Part shown: positions 1 to 5,599 of the stretch, piece after piece | Numbering within the stretch: the stretch's first letter is position 1 | How the letters are laid out: every line of letters begins with the position of its first letter | Source of the DNA: JBFWNZ01 sp050250795 | GTDB lineage: Bacteria > Pseudomonadota > Alphaproteobacteria > UBA8366 | Direction of reading: 5' to 3' | Assembly (NCBI GenBank): GCA_050250795.1 | Contig: JBFWNZ010000217.1 | Location: 1 to 6,612 of the forward strand | DNA length: 6,612 bases | Notes under the pieces: model-generated | Seen by the model: the letters and a program-made list of their open reading frames with translations, nothing else | Told to the model about the DNA's origin: nothing | Database searches by the model: none | Translations under genes and position numbers: made by a program

Positions 1-85
1 GATTCCGATCCCCGATGGCACGCCGGAAATCCTGGCGCTGATCCAGGGCCGCGAACTGACGGGCTTCGACGCCTTCCGCACCTGA
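1..85 (+). CDS. Acyl-CoA dehydrogenase, C-terminal tail only (partial)
   Basis: Only the last 27 codons (from base 2) and the TGA stop at 83-85 are visible; the gene starts left of the window. The tail contains DGTPEI followed by LIQGRELTGFDAF. This matches the end of the acyl-CoA dehydrogenase C-terminal helical domain, where family members read YEGTxxI...L(I/L)xxRxxxG. The ending LTGFDAF is closest in style to glutaryl-CoA dehydrogenase-like proteins (ITGxxAF). These are cytoplasmic FAD enzymes that oxidise an acyl-CoA to the 2,3-enoyl-CoA and pass electrons to ETF. In MCAD and GCDH the Glu of the EGT motif is the catalytic base; here that position is Asp. The stop lies 10 nt before the next gene's ATG, which suggests translational coupling with the CoA-transferases. 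The assignment rests on a short tail, so the subfamily is uncertain. Confidence 0.68.
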   Translation, partial: IPIPDGTPEILALIQGRELTGFDAFRT

Positions 86-87
86 GG
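84..87 (+). promoter_or_regulatory. Ribosome binding site that decides the start of the first CoA-transferase
   Basis: GAGG at 84-87 lies 8 nt before the ATG at 96 and overlaps the TGA stop of the upstream gene. The in-frame GTG at 87 overlaps this purine block itself and has no comparable site before it, so ATG 96 is the better start. The overlap with the upstream stop suggests coupled translation. Confidence 0.55.
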
Positions 88-95
88 TGCGCGCG

Positions 96-2219
96 ATGGC
101 CGAGAAGGCATTGCAGGATGTCGTGGTGGTGGAGCGCGCCGGCCGGCTGGCCGGCGCCATCGCCGCGACCCTGCTCGCCGAGCTTGGTGCCACGGTCGTG
201 CGGGTGGAGAGCCCAGGCTTTGCCAACCCGCACGAGCCGGCACGCTGGCGCGAGCATCCACTGTCCCTCGCCGGCAAGACCCGGCTGACGCTCGACCCGG
301 CGACGCCGGGCGATGCCGCGGCCCTGGCCGCCCTGGAGGCGCGCGCGGACATCGTCGTCGCGTCGATGCCGGACGGCCGCGACGCGGACCCCGACGGACC
401 GATCCGCTGCGAGATCACGGCATACGGTCGCGACGCCGGCGCCGAATGGCCCGCGGATGCGGGGGAAGTGGTGCTGCAGGCATCGGCGGGGCTGATGGCG
501 GCAACCGGCGACCAGGGCGGTCCGCCGGAATTCGTCCATGCCCCTTTCCTGGAGACGTTCGCCGGCGTGAACGCGGCGACGGCCATCCTCGCCGCACTTC
601 GGCTGCGTGAGGACGGCGGACCGGCCCAACGCATCGACATGGCCGTCCACGACGCCGGAACGGCCCTGATGGGGACCTTCGTCGGCGATCTTGCGGCCGG
701 CGGCAGCAAGGTCTACCGCGCCGGCAGTGCACATCATCTCTGCGCCCCCTGGGATGCCTATCCGACGGCGGACGGGGCCGTGCTGCTCTGCTCCAATACC
801 GAGGGGCAATGGCAGCGGCTGCTCGACCTGATGGGGCGCGGCGCCCTCAAGGACGACCCGCGCTTCAAGGGCATGGCCGCGCGCCTCAAGAACCGCGGCG
901 AGGTCGATGCGCTGGTCAGCGGCTGGACCGCGGAGCGGACGACCGACGACGTCCTGCGCGCCATCGGCGGCATCGACGTGCCCATCGGCCCGATCATGAC
1001 CGTCGGGCAACTGCCCAAGGGCGATGTCGAGGTGCCCGGACTGCCGACACGGCAGGTTGCCATGCCCGACGGCCAGATGGTTTCGGCCCCCCTCTCCCCG
1101 CTCGCCCTGACGCTGACGCCGGGCGTCGCCGCCACGCGCGCGACGGCGCCGGAGGTCGATGCCGCCGCCGTGCTGGCGCGGCTGGGCCCGGCGCCGGTTC
1201 GGCCGAAGGCCGGTCCCGCGCGGATGCCGCTGGCGGGGGTGCGGGTGGTGGAGATCGGTGCCTATACCGCCGGCCCCACGGCCGGCCGCTTCCTGGCCAA
1301 TCTCGGCGCCGAGGTCATCAAGGTCGAGCCGCCGGAGGGCGAATCCAGCCGCCCCTGGGCGCCGCAATACGATGGCGTCAGCGGCTATTTCGCGACCTAC
1401 AACGCGGGCAAGAAGTTCGTCACGCTCGACCTGCGCAAGCCGGAGGACAAGGCGGCGCTTTGGGACCTGCTCGCCACCTCGCAGGCCCTGGTGCAGAACC
1501 TGAAGCCGGGCGCCCTGGGCCGGCTCGGCTTCGGCGAGGACGACGTGATCGGCCGCTTCCCCGCCTTCGTCTACGGCTCGATCTCGGGCTATGGCGCGAA
1601 GGGGTCGCAGTCGCCGGCACTCGATACGGTCGCGCAGGCCCGCAGCGGCATGATGTCCCTCACCGGCTCGTCGCGCGGCGGCTTCGTCAAGGCGGGGTAT
1701 TCCTGCGGCGACCTGATGGCCGGGCACATGCTGCCGCTGATGATGCTGGCGGCCTTGCGCCACAGCCGGCGGACGGGACGCGGCCAGCATTGCGACTATT
1801 CCATGCGCGACGGCCTCGCCTGGGCAACGCAGATCGCCTGGCCCGACGGCAAGGACGTGCTGCCGCCCTGCTGCCGTCTTGCCTGCAAGGACGGGTGGGT
1901 CGCGGCCGAGGCCGGCGAAAGCGAGGCCCGCGCGGCGCTGGCCGGCGCGGACCCGGCAACGCTGGAGCGGGAACAGGCGGCAGCCCGCCTGCGCAACGCC
2001 GGCATCGCCGCCGCCGCGATCCTGGACCTGCATGACGTCTTCGCCTTGCCGCTCACCCGCGCCCGCCGCATGATCGGCAAGGCGCGGACGCCGGGCGGCG
2101 AGGCCGCGACCTTCATGGGCACGCCCTATGGCCTGACGGTCACGCCGCCGCTGACCGAGATGATAATCGGGCCGGCCGGCGCGGATAACGATCTGCTGAA
2201 CCGACGCCAGACCGCATAG
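96..2219 (+). CDS. Two-domain family III (CaiB/BaiF) CoA-transferase, copy 1
   Basis: A 707-aa fusion of two CaiB/BaiF units. Family III enzymes move CoA between carboxylic acids through an aspartyl-CoA anhydride/thioester intermediate and are usually ~400-aa interlocked dimers. The N-half (~1-345) opens with LQDVVVVE and LLAELGATVVRVE, and carries a normal small domain with DPRF (~256) and later PIGPI. At the catalytic position it has Glu153 (APFLE) instead of Asp, and it lacks the xNxxPG motif. After an Ala/Pro-rich linker (~345-378), the C-half (379-707) shows LAGVRVVEIG, LGAEVIKVEPP, QNLKPG, SISGYG, DTVAQA, catalytic-type Asp539 in CGDLMAG, and TGRGQ. Its small-domain part after residue ~575 is shortened, and no DPRF/NR segment is seen. 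At 707 aa it is about 100 aa shorter than two full units. ATG 96 is chosen over the in-frame GTG 87 because GAGG lies 8 nt before it. The fold and class are secure; the substrate is unknown. Confidence 0.92.
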   Translation: MAEKALQDVVVVERAGRLAGAIAATLLAELGATVVRVESPGFANPHEPARWREHPLSLAGKTRLTLDPATPGDAAALAALEARADIVVASMPDGRDADPDGPIRCEITAYGRDAGAEWPADAGEVVLQASAGLMAATGDQGGPPEFVHAPFLETFAGVNAATAILAALRLREDGGPAQRIDMAVHDAGTALMGTFVGDLAAGGSKVYRAGSAHHLCAPWDAYPTADGAVLLCSNTEGQWQRLLDLMGRGALKDDPRFKGMAARLKNRGEVDALVSGWTAERTTDDVLRAIGGIDVPIGPIMTVGQLPKGDVEVPGLPTRQVAMPDGQMVSAPLSPLALTLTPGVAATRATAPEVDAAAVLARLGPAPVRPKAGPARMPLAGVRVVEIGAYTAGPTAGRFLANLGAEVIKVEPPEGESSRPWAPQYDGVSGYFATYNAGKKFVTLDLRKPEDKAALWDLLATSQALVQNLKPGALGRLGFGEDDVIGRFPAFVYGSISGYGAKGSQSPALDTVAQARSGMMSLTGSSRGGFVKAGYSCGDLMAGHMLPLMMLAALRHSRRTGRGQHCDYSMRDGLAWATQIAWPDGKDVLPPCCRLACKDGWVAAEAGESEARAALAGADPATLEREQAAARLRNAGIAAAAILDLHDVFALPLTRARRMIGKARTPGGEAATFMGTPYGLTVTPPLTEMIIGPAGADNDLLNRRQTA

Positions 2220-2238
2220 CCGAACAAGCACCGAATGC

Positions 2239-2256
2239 GCGCCGTCAATGCGGCGC
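2239..2256 (+). other. Small hairpin between the two CoA-transferase genes
   Basis: GCGCCG (2239-2244), a 6-nt loop TCAATG, and CGGCGC (2251-2256) form a perfect 6-bp GC-only stem. It lies in the 59-nt spacer, about 10 nt before the next ribosome binding site. No T-tract follows, so a normal intrinsic terminator is unlikely. It could be an mRNA stability or attenuation element, or chance in GC-rich DNA. The rest of the spacer shows no recognisable promoter. Confidence 0.3.
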
Positions 2257-2266
2257 CGACGATATT

Positions 2267-2272
2267 GGGAAG
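2267..2272 (+). promoter_or_regulatory. Ribosome binding site of the second CoA-transferase
   Basis: GGGAAG lies 6 nt before the ATG at 2279, a purine-rich site at good spacing. It supports 2279 as the start. The nearby ATG at 2248 is in a different reading frame, inside the hairpin, and does not lead into the CoA-transferase. Confidence 0.5.
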
Positions 2273-2278
2273 AACGCC

Positions 2279-4429
2279 ATGCCGACGACCTCTCTGCAAG
2301 ATACCCTGATCGTGGAACTGGGCGACCGTATCGCCGCCGGCGCCTGCGGCTCGCTGCTGGCCGAGCTCGGCGCGACCGTCGTGTTCGTGGAAACGGCGGG
2401 CATTGCCGCCGGCACCAAGGGCAAATGGGCCTACCGGCCGGCCTTCGCCGCGAACAAGCTGAGCCTCGCGCTCGATCCGGCGAAGCCGGCGGACCGCGAC
2501 CTTCTCGCGCGGGTGTTGCGTGCCGCCGACGCGGTCGTCACCACCAGCGATGCGAATTCCCCCTGGAAGGACGCGGTCGCGGAATGCGATCCGGCCACGC
2601 AGATCGTCTGCGACGTCAGCGCATTCGGCTCCGACGGCCCGATGGCGGGCCGCGTCCTGTCCGATCCGCTGATCCAGGCGCTGTCGGGCGTGTCGGAGAC
2701 CAGCGGCCTGCCGGAAGGTCCGCCGACGGTGATGGGCGCCCCCTTCATGGAGCTGTCCACCGGCGTCTATGCGGCGGCGGGCATCGTCGCGGCGTTGCGC
2801 GTGCGGCGCATTTCGGGCAAGGCCCAGAATGTCGAGGTGTCGCTGTTCGACACCGGCATCAATTCGCTGACCACCTTCCTGCCGGGTCACTTCTCGGGCG
2901 GGCGGCCGAAGCGGATGGGCAACAGCCATTCGCTGGTCGTGCCGTGGAGCGCCTATGAGGCGAAGGATGGCTGGGTGATCGTGTGCTGCCCGTCGGAGAT
3001 CGGCTGGCGCAAGCTGTGCGGCGTGATGGGCCAGCCCGACCTGCCCAAGCAGGACGGCTTCAAGATCATGAGCGACCTTGTCGCCAACCGCGACAAGGTC
3101 GATGCCATCGTCCAGGAATGGGTGTCGCAGCAGACCGTCGAGGAATGCGTCGACGTGCTGATGAAGAACGGCATCTCGGCCGGCCCGATCGCGCGGCTGG
3201 ACCAGCTTGAGAACGACCCGAACGTCAAGCTGCGCGAGGTGATGCGGCGCATCCCCGACCGCGCCACGGGCGAGACGGTCCGCGTGCCGGGCGTGATGAT
3301 GCCCGCCGACGGCTGGGACAGCGTCCGGCCCGACCATGTGCCCGCCGTCGATGAGGGCCGCGAGGCGGTGGCGACGCTGCTGGCGAAGCGCAGCAAGCCC
3401 GCTGTCGGCGACGGAAAGGGAGCGCCCGAGCTGCCGCTCGCCGGCATCCGGGTGCTGGAACTGGGCCAGTTCACGACGGCGCCGCTGGCCGCCCGGCAGC
3501 TGGCGACGCTGGGCGCCGACGTGATCAAGGTCGAGGCGGACACGGGCGATGCCGGCCGGCAGTGGCCGCCGCACCGCAACGGCCTCAGCCTGTTCTTCGT
3601 GCTGCAGAACAGCGGCAAGCGTGCCGCCGCCGTCGATCTGACGACCGACGAGGGCAAGGAGGCGCTGCGCGCGCTGGTCCGCACCGCCGACGTCCTGGTC
3701 GAGAACATGAAGCCGGGTTCGCTGGGCCGTCTCGGCTTCAGCGCCAAGGACCTGCATGCACTCAACCCGCGCCTCGTCTACTGCCCGATCTCGGGCTTCG
3801 GCGTAAAATCGGCCTTTCCCGGCCGGGCCGCCGTCGACACGGTCGCCCAGGCCATGGGCGGCATCATGGACATCACCCGCTGCCTCGGCACGCCGGTCAA
3901 GGCGGGCATCTCCGCCTGCGACATCATCGGCGGACAGTTCTCGCTGCTCGCCATCCTCTCCGCGCTCGAACTGCGCGAGCGGACCGGCAAGGGCGTTGCC
4001 CTCGACCTGTCGATGCAGGATTCCTCGGCCTGGATCACCCACCCCGTCTGGAACGGCGCCGGCCGCCCCGCCTCCACCACCGTCGCCTGCAAGGACGGAT
4101 ATGTGGAGGTCGAAGGCGCCCCGGATGCGGCGATGCTGACGGGTGCATCCAACATGACGCGCGACGACCTGATCGCCAGGCTGGCCGAGGCCGGCGTGCC
4201 CGCGGTGCCGGTGCAGACCGTGGGCGAGGCCGCCGCCTATCCGCAGACGCTGGCCCGCGACCTGCTGCCCGAGCGGACCGACGCCAACGGAACCGTCTGG
4301 CCGATCATCCGCTCGGCCATCCGGCTGAGCCTGACCCCGCCCTGCGTGGTCGAGCCGATCGGCGAAGCACGCGTGGCCGACCAGGCCTATCTGGAAGAGC
4401 TGGGCGTCCGTCGCAGCGCGGCCGAGTAG
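2279..4429 (+). CDS. Two-domain family III (CaiB/BaiF) CoA-transferase, copy 2
   Basis: A 716-aa protein, colinear with and homologous to the upstream 707-aa protein. The N-half (~1-350) has LLAELGATVVFVE, SAFGSDGPMAG, Glu158 in GAPFMELSTGV at the usual catalytic Asp position, and an intact small domain (VMGQPDL, ANRDKVDAIV, NGISAGPI). The linker is ~350-385. The C-half (387-716) carries LAGIRVLELGQF, LGADVIKVE, NSGKR, ENMKPGSLGRLGF, PISGFG, DTVAQAMGGIM, catalytic-type Asp548 in ACDIIGG, TGKG and MQD, followed by a shortened small domain (VACKDGYVEVEG, AGVPAVPVQTV). Only the C-half therefore looks able to form the aspartyl-CoA intermediate. It is expected to be cytoplasmic, transferring CoA to or from an unidentified carboxylate. 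It starts 59 nt after copy 1 and ends 14 nt before the flavin oxidoreductase gene, so it is probably in the same operon. The two copies may serve different acids or form one hetero-complex; the sequence does not decide this. Confidence 0.93.
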   Translation: MPTTSLQDTLIVELGDRIAAGACGSLLAELGATVVFVETAGIAAGTKGKWAYRPAFAANKLSLALDPAKPADRDLLARVLRAADAVVTTSDANSPWKDAVAECDPATQIVCDVSAFGSDGPMAGRVLSDPLIQALSGVSETSGLPEGPPTVMGAPFMELSTGVYAAAGIVAALRVRRISGKAQNVEVSLFDTGINSLTTFLPGHFSGGRPKRMGNSHSLVVPWSAYEAKDGWVIVCCPSEIGWRKLCGVMGQPDLPKQDGFKIMSDLVANRDKVDAIVQEWVSQQTVEECVDVLMKNGISAGPIARLDQLENDPNVKLREVMRRIPDRATGETVRVPGVMMPADGWDSVRPDHVPAVDEGREAVATLLAKRSKPAVGDGKGAPELPLAGIRVLELGQFTTAPLAARQLATLGADVIKVEADTGDAGRQWPPHRNGLSLFFVLQNSGKRAAAVDLTTDEGKEALRALVRTADVLVENMKPGSLGRLGFSAKDLHALNPRLVYCPISGFGVKSAFPGRAAVDTVAQAMGGIMDITRCLGTPVKAGISACDIIGGQFSLLAILSALELRERTGKGVALDLSMQDSSAWITHPVWNGAGRPASTTVACKDGYVEVEGAPDAAMLTGASNMTRDDLIARLAEAGVPAVPVQTVGEAAAYPQTLARDLLPERTDANGTVWPIIRSAIRLSLTPPCVVEPIGEARVADQAYLEELGVRRSAAE

Positions 4430-4443
4430 GCAGGCACACCGCC

Positions 4444-5571
4444 ATGACGAGTGCGCTCTTCACGCCCGCGACCCTGCGCGGGCTGACGGTCGACAACCGT
4501 ATCGTCGTCGGCCCGATGGACCAGTACAGCGCCGCCGATGGCTGCGCGAGCGACTGGCACCTGATGCATCTCGGCCGCTATGCCGTCTCGGGCGTGGGCA
4601 TGATCATCACCGAGGCGGCGGCGGTGGAGCGGCGCGGCCGCATCACGCATGGCTGCCTGGGCCTCTATTCGGACGAGAACGAGGCCGCGCTGGACCGCGT
4701 GGTGCGTTTCTGCCGGGAGCATGGCCGTGCCAAGCTGGGCATCCAGATCGCCCATGCCGGCCGCAAGGGATCGACGCGCATGCCCGCTGCCGGCGGCGCC
4801 CAATCGCGCGCGCCGGAGTTCCTGGCGCCGGAAGAGGATGCCTGGGAAACCGTCGGCTGCGCAGGCGTGCCGCGCGCACCGGGCTGGCCGACGCCGCGCG
4901 CGCTCGACGAGGCCGGCCTGGAACGGATGATCGCGGCCCATGCCGACACGACGCGCCGGGCCGCGCGCATCGGGTTCGACCTGCTGGAACTCGTGATGTC
5001 GCATGGCTATCTGCTGCACGAGTTCCTGTCGCCGCTCAGCAACCGGCGGACCGATGCCTTCGGCGGCAGCGACCTGGAGAACCGGATGCGCTTTCCGCTT
5101 GCCGTGTTCACCGCCGTACGCGAGGCGTGGCCGGCGGACCGGCCGCTCGGCGTCCGCATCTCGGCCACGGACTGGGTGGAAGGCGGCTGGAATCCGGAAG
5201 AGTCCGTGACGCTGTGCCGCCGGCTGCGCGACATGGGCTGCGACTTCGTGGCCGTGTCCACGGGCGGGCTGTCGCTGGAACAGAAGATCGCCGTCAGCGA
5301 GGGCCATCAGGTCGAGTTCTCGGCCCTGATCCGGCGCCGCGCGGAGATTGCGACGATGACCACCGGCATGATCTTCGATCCGCATCATGCCGAGCGCATC
5401 GTGGCCGAAGGCGACGCCGATTTCGTCTGCATCGCGCGCGGCATGCTGTCGGACCCGCATTGGGCCTGGCGGGCGGCGGCGGCGCTGGATGCCGATATCC
5501 CGTTCCCGCGCCAGTATGTGCGCGGCTACCGCTCGAAATGGCACCGCGCCCAGCGGGGAAAGAGCGGCTGA
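4444..5571 (+). CDS. NADH:flavin oxidoreductase, Old Yellow Enzyme family, YqjM-like with altered active site
   Basis: A 375-aa single-domain FMN TIM-barrel protein, colinear with B. subtilis YqjM, an NADPH-dependent enoate reductase. Supporting segments: LFTPATLRGLTVDNRIVVGPM (residues 5-25), Y28, the GIQIAHAGRK block (99-108), GWPTPRAL, HGYLLHEFLSPLSNRRTD (187-204), FGGS, Arg238 in VRISATD, CIARGML near the C-terminus, and the final YVRGY, whose Arg matches the YqjM C-terminal arginine finger. There are two departures. Position 26, the redox-tuning Cys in YqjM, is Asp (PMDQYS). The first His of the HxxH substrate pair (YqjM His164) is Val184, while the second (His187) and the proton-donor Tyr (Tyr189) remain. 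The likely role is reduction or isomerisation of an activated C=C bond, perhaps on a CoA ester given its neighbours. The start is 14 nt after the CoA-transferase stop, with AGGCAGG 9 nt upstream. The reading frame stays open back to 3562, but the homology begins at 4444. Family certain, substrate unknown. Confidence 0.93.
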   Translation: MTSALFTPATLRGLTVDNRIVVGPMDQYSAADGCASDWHLMHLGRYAVSGVGMIITEAAAVERRGRITHGCLGLYSDENEAALDRVVRFCREHGRAKLGIQIAHAGRKGSTRMPAAGGAQSRAPEFLAPEEDAWETVGCAGVPRAPGWPTPRALDEAGLERMIAAHADTTRRAARIGFDLLELVMSHGYLLHEFLSPLSNRRTDAFGGSDLENRMRFPLAVFTAVREAWPADRPLGVRISATDWVEGGWNPEESVTLCRRLRDMGCDFVAVSTGGLSLEQKIAVSEGHQVEFSALIRRRAEIATMTTGMIFDPHHAERIVAEGDADFVCIARGMLSDPHWAWRAAAALDADIPFPRQYVRGYRSKWHRAQRGKSG

Positions 5572-5582
5572 CCGCTCCCCCG

Positions 5583-5599
5583 CCGGGCGACGAGCCCGG
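5583..5599. terminator. Possible bidirectional terminator hairpin between convergent genes
   Basis: CCGGGC (5583-5588), loop GACGA, and GCCCGG (5594-5599) form a perfect 6-bp GC-only stem. It fills most of the 28-nt gap between the + strand oxidoreductase stop and the - strand PrpF-like stop. The position suits a shared terminator for both transcripts. No T-tract follows on either strand, so it is not a canonical Rho-independent terminator. Confidence 0.42.

Noticed and set aside
87..95. GTG at 87 as the start of the first CoA-transferase
   Set aside because: It would add only three residues, has no purine-rich site before it, and overlaps the GAGG that is well spaced for the ATG at 96.
2248..2958. 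A 236-codon + strand frame starting at an ATG in the spacer
   Set aside because: It is Arg/Gly-rich shadow sequence overlapping the CoA-transferase N-half in another frame, and its ATG lies inside the hairpin without a ribosome binding site.
2126..4042. A 638-codon open frame on the - strand opposite the second CoA-transferase
   Set aside because: It is rich in Arg, His, Ala, Gly and Gln with no recognisable domain, and lies opposite a clearly homologous gene. Long antisense frames are common in GC-rich DNA with G/C third positions.
3562..4443. In-frame extension of the flavin oxidoreductase upstream to an ATG at 3562
   Set aside because: The extra 294 codons overlap the second CoA-transferase in another frame and are Arg/Pro-rich. 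Homology to YqjM starts at the ATG at 4444 and matches its numbering from residue 1.
4387..5544. A 385-codon open frame on the - strand opposite the flavin oxidoreductase
   Set aside because: It has shadow composition (Arg/Ala/His-rich) and no motif, and the + strand frame is fully explained by Old Yellow Enzyme homology.
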